DNA of 64,000 nt from Arthrobacter_E sp044748305 (GTDB lineage Bacteria > Actinomycetota > Actinomycetes > Actinomycetales > Micrococcaceae), in contig NZ_JBIVFT010000009.1 of NCBI RefSeq assembly GCF_044748305.1, forward strand, positions 62,001 to 126,000, read 5' to 3'. Each line of letters begins with the position of its first letter. Position 1 is the stretch's first letter. A program made the position numbers and the translations under genes. Below, one piece after another: positions 8,433 to 17,008 of this stretch. Below the pieces are notes generated by a model. The model ran no database searches. It was not told the DNA's origin and saw only the letters and a program-made list of their open reading frames with translations.

Positions 8433-9247
8433 CGTTCACCCTGGGACCCAGTCTTCTCTTCTGCCCCGCCGACCGGCCGGAACGCTATGCCAAGGCCGCC
8501 GACCGCTCCGATACGGTCATCCTCGACCTTGAGGACGCCGTCGCGCCCGGAGACAAGGCCGCCGCCCGCGAGGCGCTGGCGGATTCCGCGAACCTCCTCG
8601 ATCCGGCGCGCACGGTCGTCCGCGTGAACCCCGTGGGGACCCCTGATCTGAAGCTCGATCTGGCGGCTGTGGCCAAAACACCGTACCGGACGCTCATGCT
8701 GGCCAAGGCGGAGAGCGCCGAGCAGCTCGATGCCCTGGCCGGGTATCAGGTGCTCGCCCTCTGCGAGACTGCTCGCGGGGTCCTTCATTCTGCCGAGATC
8801 GCCGCCCGGCCCAATGTTCTGGGGCTCATGTGGGGCGCCGAGGACCTCATCGCGTCTCTGGGCGGCACCTCCAGCCGGGACACGGGAGGACAGTACCGGG
8901 CCGTGGCCCTGCATGCCCGTTCCCAGGTGCTGCTGGCCGCGGGGTCATTCGGCAAGGCGGCGATCGATGCCGTGTACGTGAACATCCCGGATCTGGAGGG
9001 TCTGACGGCGGAGGCCGAGGACGCCGTCGCTTCAGGCTTCGCAGCCAAGGCCTGCATCCACCCATCCCAGGTGGCTGCGGTCCGGGCCTCCTACCGGCCG
9101 AGTGAGGACGCCGTCCGGGAAGCCCGCGAACTCCTGGAGGCGGCTGCGGCCGCGGGCAACGGTGTCTTCAGCCACGAAGGCCGGATGATCGACGGTCCCA
9201 TCCTCCGCCATGCCGAATCGGTCCTCCGACGGGCCGGGCAGGCCTGA
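8429..9247 (+). CDS. CitE-like (HpcH/HpaI family) 3-hydroxyacyl-CoA lyase
   Basis: A 272-residue TIM-barrel lyase. Conserved metal and substrate residues are visible: Arg65 in RVNP, Glu113 in LCETARGV and Asp139 in WGAEDL, plus the early DLEDAV motif. It overlaps the MaoC gene by 4 bp and closes the operon. Family members cleave citramalyl-, malyl- or HMG-type CoA esters. The M. tuberculosis relative in the same gene context (Rv2498c) is reported to act on (S)-citramalyl-CoA and (R)-HMG-CoA, linking itaconate and leucine breakdown. I infer a similar role here, releasing acetyl-CoA plus acetoacetate or pyruvate. A classical HMG-CoA lyase gene is absent from this cluster, which supports that reading. 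Confidence 0.85.
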   Translation: MTFTLGPSLLFCPADRPERYAKAADRSDTVILDLEDAVAPGDKAAAREALADSANLLDPARTVVRVNPVGTPDLKLDLAAVAKTPYRTLMLAKAESAEQLDALAGYQVLALCETARGVLHSAEIAARPNVLGLMWGAEDLIASLGGTSSRDTGGQYRAVALHARSQVLLAAGSFGKAAIDAVYVNIPDLEGLTAEAEDAVASGFAAKACIHPSQVAAVRASYRPSEDAVREARELLEAAAAAGNGVFSHEGRMIDGPILRHAESVLRRAGQA

Positions 9248-9336
9248 ACGACTCCGTATCCGGCCCGTCGGGGGCCACGCCCGCCATTCCCGTACCGTTC
9301 CTTCGGTGGGACTGCTGATCCTCTGCCGTCCCGTCC

Positions 9337-9407
9337 GCCGAGCCCGCTAGTTCTGTGCGAACTCGCTCACTCACGGAGCGAGTTCGCACAGAACTAGCGG
9401 GCTCGGC
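9337..9407. repeat. Perfect 32 bp inverted repeat (palindromic element A)
   Basis: Arms 9337-9368 and 9376-9407 are exact reverse complements with a 7 bp loop. The element sits in the 314 bp gap between the lyase and dxr. The rest of that gap (9248-9336 and 9408-9549) shows nothing I can name. Half-sites with the same core (outer CTCGCTA or CCGCTA, GTGCGA, inner TCGCTC) recur at 23.95-24.18 kb and 43.82-43.89 kb. It may terminate the leucine operon, but it is longer than a terminator needs and has no T tract. Confidence 0.8.
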
Positions 9408-9549
9408 CGGGGTGAGAGCAGAAATGACGGGGCCAAGGGACCAATTGCGGCCGGGAACCGGGGGCGCAGCCGGTCAGGGCGAGGGCTCCCGCTCGGCCGC
9501 CTCCAGCTCCCGTCCAGCAGCCCGTTCGGCAGAGCACAGTGTTCTCCGG

Positions 9550-9555
9550 GATACT
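9550..9555 (+). promoter_or_regulatory. -10 box of dxr (leaderless start)
   Basis: GATACT lies exactly 6 nt before the dxr ATG, so transcription should begin at or next to the start codon. No ribosome binding site is present, which fits. Confidence 0.55.
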
Positions 9556-9561
9556 GGAACC

Positions 9562-10731
9562 ATGCGCTCAGTGACCCTGCTCGGCTCCACCGGTTCCATC
9601 GGCACCCAGGCGATCGACGTCGTCGACGGCGCCCCACACCGCTTCAGCGTCACGGCGCTCAGCGCGGGTGGCGGCAACCTCGAACTGCTCGCCCGGCAGG
9701 CGGTCCACGTGCGGGCGGAAGCCGTCGGCGTCGCATCCGGCAGTGAGGCCCGCTTCCGGGAGCTCCTCGCCGATGAATCCGCTCGCGCAGGGGCCCGGGA
9801 TTATTCTCCGGAACTCTTCTTCGGTCCCGACGCATCCACCCGGATCGCGGCCATTCCAGTCGACGTGGTCCTCAACGGCATCACGGGTTCCATCGGCTTG
9901 GAGCCCACGCTCGCGGCGCTGGACAGCGGCGCGACCCTGGCCCTGGCCAACAAGGAATCCCTGATCGTCGGCGGCGCCCTGGTCAAGGAACGGGCCAGAA
10001 CCGGCCAGATCGTCCCCGTGGACTCGGAGCACTCCGCCATCGCCCAGTGCCTCCGGTCCGGCACTGGAGCCGAAGTGGACCGGTTGGTCCTGACCGCTTC
10101 GGGCGGCCCGTTCCGCGGCCGCAGCCTTGCCGAGCTGCGGGAGGTGACCCCTGAGGAGGCTTTGGCGCACCCCACCTGGGACATGGGCCTCATGGTCACC
10201 ACCAACTCGGCCAGCCTGGTCAACAAGGGACTGGAAGTGATCGAAGCGCATCTGCTCTTCGATGTGCCGCTGGACCGGATCGACGTCGTCGTGCACCCCC
10301 AGTCCGTGGTCCACTCCATGGTGCAGTTCGTCGACGGTTCCTCGATCGCCCAGGCCTCCCCGCCGGACATGCGTCTGCCGATCGCCCTCGGCATGGCCTG
10401 GCCGGAACGCGTCGCCCATGCCGCCAGCCCGTGCGACTGGACACAGGCCACCCAATGGACCTTCGAGCCGCTTGACCCGGTGGCGTTCCCCGCCGTCGAC
10501 CTCGCCAAGGACGCCGCCAAGCAGGGCGGCACCCACCCCGCAGTCTTCAATGCGGCCAACGAGGAAGCCGTGCTGGCCTTCCACCGCGGCGAGATCCGGT
10601 TCACGGAGATCGTAGACACGGTCGAGGCGGTACTCGCCGAACACTCCGATCACGCGGAACTCAGCCTCGAATCCGTGCTCGCCGCGGAACGCTGGGCACG
10701 GAAACGCGCTCATGAACGTTTGTCCTCCTGA
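9562..10731 (+). CDS. dxr: 1-deoxy-D-xylulose 5-phosphate reductoisomerase
   Basis: A 389-residue enzyme of the MEP isoprenoid pathway, converting 1-deoxyxylulose 5-phosphate to 2-C-methylerythritol 4-phosphate with NADPH. The N-terminal nucleotide-binding motif LLGSTGSIGTQAIDVV is at residues 6-21. LANKESLIVGG and the metal-binding segment VPVDSEHSAIAQCL follow. Family length is normal. The start is the ATG at 9562; an open frame upstream runs through the palindrome and is not coding. It begins the dxr - site-2 protease - ispG block that is conserved in actinobacteria. Confidence 0.95.
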   Translation: MRSVTLLGSTGSIGTQAIDVVDGAPHRFSVTALSAGGGNLELLARQAVHVRAEAVGVASGSEARFRELLADESARAGARDYSPELFFGPDASTRIAAIPVDVVLNGITGSIGLEPTLAALDSGATLALANKESLIVGGALVKERARTGQIVPVDSEHSAIAQCLRSGTGAEVDRLVLTASGGPFRGRSLAELREVTPEEALAHPTWDMGLMVTTNSASLVNKGLEVIEAHLLFDVPLDRIDVVVHPQSVVHSMVQFVDGSSIAQASPPDMRLPIALGMAWPERVAHAASPCDWTQATQWTFEPLDPVAFPAVDLAKDAAKQGGTHPAVFNAANEEAVLAFHRGEIRFTEIVDTVEAVLAEHSDHAELSLESVLAAERWARKRAHERLSS

Positions 10732-10765
10732 TGAATAACCTCAACGACGTCGGAGGCTGGCGAGA

Positions 10766-12097
10766 ATGACCGGGGCACTGCTTTTCCTGGCGGGTGTGCT
10801 CTTCGTGGCAGTGGGCATCGCGATCTCGATCGCCCTGCACGAAGTCGGGCACCTGGTACCCGCCAAATTGTTCAAGGTCCGGGTGACCCGGTACATGATC
10901 GGCTTCGGCCCCACGGTCTTCTCGCGGACGAAGGGGGAGACGGAGTACGGGATCAAGGCGCTGCCGCTGGGTGGCTACGTGCAGATGATCGGCATGTACC
11001 CGCCCAACCCGGAGGACGGCAGCTACCGGGCATCGAGCACCGGGATGTTCCAGAACCTGGCGCGCGAGGCCCGGAACGCCGCCAGTGAGGAGGTCGGGCC
11101 GGGGGATGAGAACCGCGTCTTCTACCGTCTGCCGGTCTGGAAGAAGATCATCATCATGCTCGGTGGTCCGGCCATGAACATCGTGCTCGGCATCCTCTTC
11201 ACGGCGATCCTGCTGATGGGGTTCGGCACCGCCCAGGCCACCACCACGCTCTCCACGGTCTCGGCCTGTCAGGCCACTCAGGGCCAGGAGAACAACACGG
11301 ACACCAAGAACTGTGTGCCGGCACCCGCCGCTGCCGCCGGGCTCAAGCCGGGGGACACCATCGTCAGCTTCGATGGCAAGCCCGTGACGGACTGGAACGC
11401 GTTCACGGAGCAGATCCGCCAGTCCGCGGGCCGGAAGGTTCCGCTCGTCTACGAACGCGCCGGGCAGCAGACCACCACGACCATCACACCCGTGCTCACG
11501 GCACGGCCCGTCTACGGCGCCGACGGGCAGCCGCAGAAGGACGCAAGCGGCAAGGCCCTGACCCAGGACGTCGGATTCATCGGGGTCGGACCGCAGCAGG
11601 GCATGGTGCCGCAGGGCCCGGAGTCCGTCCTGCCCGCCGTCGGAACGCAGATCTCTCAGGTCAGCCACGTGGTCCTCGATCTGCCGGCCCGGGTGGTCGG
11701 CGTCGCCAAGGCGGCCTTCAGCTCCGAACCGCGCGATCCCAACGGCCCCATCAGTGTGGTGGGTGTCGGACGTGTGGCGGGTGAAGTCTCCTCGATGGAG
11801 GCCGTCCCGCTCGACGGGCGCATCGCGACCCTCGTGGGCATTCTGGCGGGCCTGAACTTCGCACTCGCGATCTTCAACCTGATCCCGTTGCCCCCGCTGG
11901 ACGGCGGCCACGTCGCCGGGGCGCTTTACGAAGCGGTGCGCAGGGGCATCGCCCATCTGTTCCGCCGTCCCGATCCGGGCCCCTTCGATCTGGCCAAGCT
12001 GCTGCCGCTGACCTACGGTGTCGCCGGGGTGCTGATGCTGATGAGCGTCGTGCTCATCTACGCGGACATCGTGAAACCGGTGAACATCTTCGGCTGA
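10766..12097 (+). CDS. Intramembrane site-2 zinc metalloprotease (RseP/Rip1-like)
   Basis: A 443-residue M50 protease. The first membrane segment holds the zinc site HEVGH at residues 25-29. A PDZ-like domain follows around PAAAAGLKPGDTIVSF, and the second active-site segment NLIPLPPLDGGH is near the C terminus, with a final membrane helix. It cuts anti-sigma factors or other membrane proteins within the bilayer. GGAGG precedes the ATG. The neighbours dxr and ispG match the order around M. tuberculosis Rip1, which makes that the best functional guide. Its substrates here are unknown. Confidence 0.92.
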   Translation: MTGALLFLAGVLFVAVGIAISIALHEVGHLVPAKLFKVRVTRYMIGFGPTVFSRTKGETEYGIKALPLGGYVQMIGMYPPNPEDGSYRASSTGMFQNLAREARNAASEEVGPGDENRVFYRLPVWKKIIIMLGGPAMNIVLGILFTAILLMGFGTAQATTTLSTVSACQATQGQENNTDTKNCVPAPAAAAGLKPGDTIVSFDGKPVTDWNAFTEQIRQSAGRKVPLVYERAGQQTTTTITPVLTARPVYGADGQPQKDASGKALTQDVGFIGVGPQQGMVPQGPESVLPAVGTQISQVSHVVLDLPARVVGVAKAAFSSEPRDPNGPISVVGVGRVAGEVSSMEAVPLDGRIATLVGILAGLNFALAIFNLIPLPPLDGGHVAGALYEAVRRGIAHLFRRPDPGPFDLAKLLPLTYGVAGVLMLMSVVLIYADIVKPVNIFG

Positions 12098-12185
12098 TCG
12101 GCGACGTCGGCGCTCCTCTGCGCTGCGCCGTCGTCAGCGGTCAGCGTCACAGTCGCGGCCTCACCATCCGCCCAGCTGTGAGGGA

Positions 12186-12191
12186 TAGAGT
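12186..12191 (+). promoter_or_regulatory. -10 box of the YciI gene (leaderless start)
   Basis: TAGAGT lies exactly 6 nt before the ATG at 12198, with no ribosome binding site between them. Confidence 0.5.
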
Positions 12192-12197
12192 AACCAC

Positions 12198-12491
12198 ATG
12201 ACTGTTTTCGCCGTGGAATACGTGTACGACGCCGCCACTGCGGCCGTGCGCGATGAATTCCGTCCCGCTCACCGCGCCTGGCTCGGCTCCCTGGCCGAGG
12301 AAGGCACGGTACTCGCTTCCGGACCTGTGGATTCAGGGGCGGGCGCCCTGCTCGTGATGGTTGCCGAGGACCAGCCCGCGCTGGACGCGTTGCTGCGCCA
12401 GGACCCGTTCCAGATCAACGGTGCGGTGGCTCAGACCACGGCACGCGACTGGAACCCGGTGATCGGCCGCTTCACCGAATTCGCCGTCTGA
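12198..12491 (+). CDS. YciI-family protein
   Basis: A 97-residue single-domain protein of the YCII fold, with the conserved stretch EFRPAHRAWLGSLAEEGTVL (about residues 22-41) and a DPF motif near residue 72. Relatives are small, often dimeric enzymes or stress-linked proteins, and few have a proven activity. It sits between the site-2 protease and ispG, which are adjacent in mycobacteria. It has its own -10 box directly upstream. I cannot assign a reaction. Confidence 0.85.
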   Translation: MTVFAVEYVYDAATAAVRDEFRPAHRAWLGSLAEEGTVLASGPVDSGAGALLVMVAEDQPALDALLRQDPFQINGAVAQTTARDWNPVIGRFTEFAV

Positions 12492-12543
12492 CGGCCCCCG
12501 CTCAGCCAGAACAGCCTTAAGACCAGGAACTGAGGAACCACAC

Positions 12544-13707
12544 GTGACATCGGTCAGCCTTGGAATGCCGTCCGCCCCGCCGCCCGTGCTTGCACCGCGG
12601 CGCAAGACCCGCCAGATCAAGGTGGGCCCGGTGGGAGTCGGATCGGACTCGCCCATCAGCGTGCAGTCCATGACCACCACGCCCACCACCGACATCAACG
12701 CCACGCTTCAGCAGATCGCTGAACTCACGGCGTCCGGCTGCGACATCGTGCGTGTGGCGTGTCCTTCCGCCGATGATGCCGCGGCCTTGCCGATCATCGC
12801 CAAGAAGTCGCAGATCCCAGTGATCGCGGACATCCACTTCCAGCCCAAGTACGTCTTCGCCGCCATCGAGGCCGGCTGCGCGGCGGTGCGGGTGAATCCC
12901 GGAAACATCCGCAAGTTCGACGATCAGGTCAAGGAGATCGCGCAGGCCGCCAAGGACCATGGCACTTCGATCCGTATCGGTGTGAACGCAGGTTCCCTGG
13001 AACCGAGCCTGCTGAAGAAGTACGGCAAGGCCACCCCGGAGGCGCTGGTCGAGTCGGCCGTGTGGGAGGCGAGCCTTTTCGAGGAGCACGGCTTCCACGA
13101 CTTCAAGATCTCGGTCAAGCACAATGACCCCGTGGTCATGGTGGCCGCCTACGAGATGCTTGCCGAGAAGGGCGACTGGCCTCTCCACCTGGGCGTCACG
13201 GAGGCCGGTCCGGCATTCCAGGGCACCATCAAGTCCGCGACGGCGTTCGGCGCCTTGCTCTCCAAGGGCATCGGCGACACCATCCGCGTCTCACTCTCGG
13301 CACCTCCCGTGGAGGAGGTCAAGGTCGGAAACCAGATCCTGCAATCGCTGAATCTTCGTCCGCGCAAGCTGGAGATCGTCTCCTGCCCGTCCTGCGGCCG
13401 CGCTCAGGTGGACGTGTACACCTTGGCAGAGCAGGTCACCTCCGGTCTGGAAGGCATGGAGGTGCCGCTGCGCGTGGCTGTCATGGGCTGCGTGGTGAAC
13501 GGTCCCGGAGAGGCCCGCGAGGCCGATCTCGGGGTGGCATCCGGAAACGGCAAGGGCCAGATCTTTGTGAAGGGCAAGGTCATCAAGACTGTCCCCGAGC
13601 ATGAGATCGTTGAGACACTGATCGAAGAAGCCATGCGTATCGCCGAGGAGATGGAGTCCGATGACCCGAGCGCTCCCTCCGGCAGTCCAGTGGTCTCCGT
13701 CTCCTGA
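12544..13707 (+). CDS. ispG: 4-hydroxy-3-methylbut-2-enyl diphosphate synthase
   Basis: A 387-residue 4Fe-4S enzyme of the MEP pathway that makes HMBPP from the cyclic diphosphate. The N-terminal TIM-barrel part contains PISVQSMTTTPTTD and the substrate region CDIVRVACPSADDA. The C-terminal cluster-binding part shows CPSCGRAQVD and MGCVVNGPGEAREAD, which supply the three cysteines. The start is GTG at 12544 behind GAGG. It ends only 20 bp before the GNAT start. It works in the same pathway as dxr 2 kb upstream. Confidence 0.95.
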   Translation: MTSVSLGMPSAPPPVLAPRRKTRQIKVGPVGVGSDSPISVQSMTTTPTTDINATLQQIAELTASGCDIVRVACPSADDAAALPIIAKKSQIPVIADIHFQPKYVFAAIEAGCAAVRVNPGNIRKFDDQVKEIAQAAKDHGTSIRIGVNAGSLEPSLLKKYGKATPEALVESAVWEASLFEEHGFHDFKISVKHNDPVVMVAAYEMLAEKGDWPLHLGVTEAGPAFQGTIKSATAFGALLSKGIGDTIRVSLSAPPVEEVKVGNQILQSLNLRPRKLEIVSCPSCGRAQVDVYTLAEQVTSGLEGMEVPLRVAVMGCVVNGPGEAREADLGVASGNGKGQIFVKGKVIKTVPEHEIVETLIEEAMRIAEEMESDDPSAPSGSPVVSVS

Positions 13708-13726
13708 TGGTGTGACGGGAGGGTCC

Positions 13727-14542
13727 ATGATCCGTGAACTGGTGGACGAGGACCTTCCCGCCCTCAGGGCCCTGGCCCTGCACGACGAGGCCGTCAACGC
13801 CTTCATTCTGGCGCAGACCAGCCGGCCGTGGTGGTCGGCGGGTGCCACGGTGTTCGGCGTGTTCGACGGCGGTGAACTCACCGCGGCCTGCTGGGCCGGG
13901 GCCAATGTCGTCCCGGTCGGCCTGGATCCGGAGCTCGCACCGTTGTTCGCCTATGCGATCCACAGCCGCTCCAGCAGATACGCCTCGGTTTTCGGGCCGC
14001 GGGACGCGGTGCTCGCGCTTCACGCCGCCTTGGAGTCTTACGGACACCGGGCCCTGGAGGTCCGTGCGTCACAGCCTTTCCTGGTCCACGCCGGGCCCGT
14101 GACCACCGACGTCGAACCGGGCGTCGCGGTGGCAGGCGCCGAGGACTTCGAACGGATCCTCCCGGCCTCGGCCGCGATGTTCGAGGAGGAAGTGGGGTAT
14201 TCGCCCTTCCTCGGAGGCCAGGAGGTCTACCGTCGCAGAGTCATGAATCTTTTGCGGGACGGGCATACTCTGGCTCGTTTCGATGCGTCGGGCCAGGTCC
14301 TGTTCAAGGCTGATCTGGGAGTGGTGACGGAGAGCGTCTGCCAGATACAAGGTGTCTGGATGCACCCCTCGTTCCGCGGACGGGGGCTGAGTGCGGCACA
14401 TATGGCCGCCGTCGTCGGGCATTCCCGGAAGGTTGCCGGAACGGCGACGCTGTACGTGAACGACTACAACACCGCGGCACGCAAGATGTACGAGCGTGTG
14501 GGTTTCCGGCAGCACGCCGAGTTCGCCACGGTCCTGTACTGA
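13727..14542 (+). CDS. GNAT-family acetyltransferase with N-terminal DUF4081 domain
   Basis: A 271-residue two-part protein. The C-terminal half is a GNAT fold with the acetyl-CoA loop HPSFRGRGLSAAHMA and the late segment YNTAARKMYERVGF. The N-terminal half matches what I know as DUF4081. The ATG at 13727 has GGAGGG at 13718-13723. An ATG 22 codons earlier overlaps ispG and is less likely. The position right after ispG is the same as M. tuberculosis Rv2867c. The substrate is unknown. Confidence 0.85.
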   Translation: MIRELVDEDLPALRALALHDEAVNAFILAQTSRPWWSAGATVFGVFDGGELTAACWAGANVVPVGLDPELAPLFAYAIHSRSSRYASVFGPRDAVLALHAALESYGHRALEVRASQPFLVHAGPVTTDVEPGVAVAGAEDFERILPASAAMFEEEVGYSPFLGGQEVYRRRVMNLLRDGHTLARFDASGQVLFKADLGVVTESVCQIQGVWMHPSFRGRGLSAAHMAAVVGHSRKVAGTATLYVNDYNTAARKMYERVGFRQHAEFATVLY

Positions 14543-14632
14543 GAAACGTGCTGTACGGAGAAAATTCGTCGGCTCCCCTTGTCTGTTCCTCGCGGGACAC
14601 CTACCGTGAACTCAGTTCAGGGGAATGGGGCC

Positions 14633-15340
14633 ATGGGGAAACGCACACTTTTGGGCATCGTCGCCGTGACGGGGATGCTGCTGACGTCGGCTTGCGCCGT
14701 CACGGTGCCACGGACCGCGCTCGGACTCAACGATGCGAGCGCAGCTCAGCCGCCGTCGTCCGCCGTGAAGTCCGCGACTGAGCTTGAGGATGTCCTCAGC
14801 CGTTTGAGAGGACCGTACGGCGGCGTCCTCACCCTGGTCTCAGCGGAGGACCTGCAGGCAGCCGAGAGTCAGTCGGCGCTGGAGGTGCAGCACGCCAAAG
14901 TCTTCCCGGAAGACTGCGTCAGCGAACCCCCCGAGACGAATGCGGCCGTGCGCAGAAGACTGAACGTCGCCGGTGCGGCCGGGGAGGGAACGCTCCACTA
15001 CGGTGTCCGTCTGCTGTCCGGATCGGAAAGCGATCTCAAGCGGATCGGCAAGGACCTCCTGGTGCTGATCCCCTGCTCTGATGTGCGGATGAGCGTCGAT
15101 CAGCAGGAGATGATGGTCCGTATCACCCGGGCGGCAGGTCCTCATCTGCCGCAGGCGGAGTCCTGGAAGCTGACGTCCACGAATCTCAGCAGCTGGTCCA
15201 CGGACACGGCTCTGGTCCAGGCGACGGTCGGCACCGTTCGGGTGGAGGTCGCCGTGTCCGGTCGCACCGGCCAGGCAGATGTCGTGTCCCTGGCCAGTCG
15301 TCTGGCCGAGAGGACCGCGAACCTTCTCCGGCAGGGCTGA
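14633..15340 (+). CDS. Secreted lipoprotein of unknown function
   Basis: A 235-residue predicted lipoprotein. The signal peptide runs over residues 1-19, from MGKRTLLGIVAVTGMLL to the lipobox TSAC. The mature part has no domain that I recognise. It includes two cysteines (EDCVS, IPCSDV) that could form a disulfide. The ATG at 14633 has a G-rich stretch upstream. A longer frame from 14579 would put charged and polar residues ahead of the signal peptide, so it is unlikely. It stands alone between the GNAT gene and a second lipoprotein on the same strand. Confidence 0.8.
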   Translation: MGKRTLLGIVAVTGMLLTSACAVTVPRTALGLNDASAAQPPSSAVKSATELEDVLSRLRGPYGGVLTLVSAEDLQAAESQSALEVQHAKVFPEDCVSEPPETNAAVRRRLNVAGAAGEGTLHYGVRLLSGSESDLKRIGKDLLVLIPCSDVRMSVDQQEMMVRITRAAGPHLPQAESWKLTSTNLSSWSTDTALVQATVGTVRVEVAVSGRTGQADVVSLASRLAERTANLLRQG

Positions 15341-15506
15341 ACGGTTCAGCCGTGGTGGTCGTGAACACGGTGCCTTATCCGAACCGGCCGGTTTCGTCAC
15401 ACCCGTGATGGGAAGGTCTCCCCATCGCACTTTTCTTCAGTGAATGGAATAATGACTGCGAGGGCCATTACAGCCCAGGAATCGCCTTTTTGATCGGGGA
15501 AACGCT

Positions 15507-16244
15507 ATGAAGAACGTCCGTCGTCTCGTCCTGACCGCCACCGCCGTGGCCACGCTTGCAGTGACCGCCTGCTCGGCACCGGCCAGTTCCACCGGTTCTT
15601 CCGGGGGTGGTTCCGCGTCCTCCGCGCCCACCCAGGAGACCGTGGCTTTCAAGAAGTACTCCGAGGCCGAGCTCACTGGATTGCTGCAAGCCTCCGAGAA
15701 GGCCTCCGGCGAGACCTTCAAGATCCTGCCGACCGCGGACATGAAGAAGGCACTGGACGCGGCGAAGTCGCTCGCTTCCGCTACCAAGATCACCCCGGCC
15801 GAATGTGGTGCGACGAATCTGGGATCCAGCCTGCAGATGCTCGACGGCATCTCGGTCGCCACGGCGACCGCCGGCGCTGATGCTCAAGGCATCCCGACCT
15901 CGTCCATCTCGCTGATCTCCGGGCTGGATGAAAGCGCCATGGCCTCGAACATGGACAAGAGCCGCGCGAGCCTGGAGAAGTGCAAGGACGTCACCGTGGA
16001 GGTGGCCGGCCAGAAGGCGGAGAGCAGCAACGAGATGATCCCGGTCCAGGCGAAGACGCCCGGTGTGGTCGCTCTGAAGAGCACCACGAAGACTTCGATG
16101 GGCACCTCCATGACCCAGGTCGTGGTCAATGGACTCAAGGGCGGCGTGGGCATCACGGTGGTCCGTCTGAACTCCACGGATGCGGCCGCCGACGCCACGA
16201 AGGCCGCGGCGACCCTGGACGCCGTGGCGGATCAGATCAAGTAG
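15507..16244 (+). CDS. Secreted lipoprotein, possible extracellular sensor-type domain
   Basis: A 245-residue predicted lipoprotein with signal peptide MKNVRRLVLTATAVATLAV and lipobox VTAC. A Ser/Gly-rich linker (about residues 24-45) is followed by a single globular domain with paired cysteines (PAECGAT, LEKCKDV). The fold is reminiscent of the extracellular domains of some actinobacterial lipoproteins and kinases, but I cannot confirm that. It has its own upstream spacer of 166 bp with A/T-rich patches and is not tightly linked to the previous lipoprotein. The convergent hairpin at 16278 ends it. Confidence 0.78.
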   Translation: MKNVRRLVLTATAVATLAVTACSAPASSTGSSGGGSASSAPTQETVAFKKYSEAELTGLLQASEKASGETFKILPTADMKKALDAAKSLASATKITPAECGATNLGSSLQMLDGISVATATAGADAQGIPTSSISLISGLDESAMASNMDKSRASLEKCKDVTVEVAGQKAESSNEMIPVQAKTPGVVALKSTTKTSMGTSMTQVVVNGLKGGVGITVVRLNSTDAAADATKAAATLDAVADQIK

Positions 16245-16277
16245 TGCCTTGGCGCCGTACGGCGCGAGTCCGCTGAG

Positions 16278-16320
16278 GAGGGTGTGAGTCGGCTACCGCG
16301 AGTAGCTGACTCACGCCCTC
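16278..16320. terminator. Bidirectional terminator between lipoprotein and TetR genes
   Basis: Arms 16278-16296 and 16302-16320 pair over 19 positions with wobble or mismatch at only one or two, around a 5 nt loop. It sits between convergent genes. Confidence 0.65.
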
Positions 16321-16330
16321 CGTCGCGTAC

Positions 16331-17008
16331 TCAGGGTGACGTTCCCTGGGATGTTCCCCGCGGGCCGTCCAGAGGCTCCACGAGATAGTGGCGCACGGTC
16401 GGCGCGATGAGCCGGACCACGTCCTCGGGCGAGGCGGAAGCGAGCGGCTCCAGCCGCACCACGTAGCGCGCCAGCATGAGCCCGACCATCTGAGACGCCA
16501 CCAGATCGCCCCGCAGTGCGAGTTCCTCAGGGCTGCCGGACAATCCCGCGGTGACCCTCGCCAGGATGGTCCGGCCGACCACTTCACGCAGCATCGCGGT
16601 CCGGGTCCGGGAGCCGATCGTGCCGCGCAGAAAGGCCACCAGCCGATGCTGGGCCGGGCTTTCCCAGAGGGTGAGCACGGCACGGACGATCTCTTCGGAG
16701 CGTTTCCCCGGATCGTCGGACGTCACCCCGGCGAGCACCTGCGACGGATCCGCCGGGAGTTCGATGCTCAGCGCGAAGAGCTCATCCTTGCCTTCGAAGA
16801 AGTGATGCACCAGTGCCGGATCAACGCCGGCCTCGCGCGCCACCTGGCGCAGACTCGTGCCGTCGAATCCGTGCTCTGCGAACAGCGTGCGGGCCGCTGA
16901 CAGGATGCGTTCGCGGGTGTCCCCGCCACCGCCTCGGCGGCCACGACGACGGCGGACGGGAGACCTCGGCGTGATGTCGCCGTCGTCGGCTTCGGAGATC
17001 CTGTTCAT
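16331..17008 (-). CDS. TetR-family regulator of the ABC exporter operon
   Basis: A 225-residue TetR protein. An Arg/Gly-rich N-terminal tail (residues 19-29) precedes the DNA-binding domain, which has the segments ILSAARTLFAEHGFDGTSLR and VAREAGVDPALVHHFFEGKD. The ATG overlaps the stop of the permease gene by 4 bp, so it is the third gene of an ATPase - permease - regulator operon. The palindrome just downstream of the operon promoter is its likely binding site, giving autoregulation and induction by an exported compound. The inducer is unknown. Confidence 0.88.
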   Translation of the reverse strand: MNRISEADDGDITPRSPVRRRRGRRGGGGDTRERILSAARTLFAEHGFDGTSLRQVAREAGVDPALVHHFFEGKDELFALSIELPADPSQVLAGVTSDDPGKRSEEIVRAVLTLWESPAQHRLVAFLRGTIGSRTRTAMLREVVGRTILARVTAGLSGSPEELALRGDLVASQMVGLMLARYVVRLEPLASASPEDVVRLIAPTVRHYLVEPLDGPRGTSQGTSP

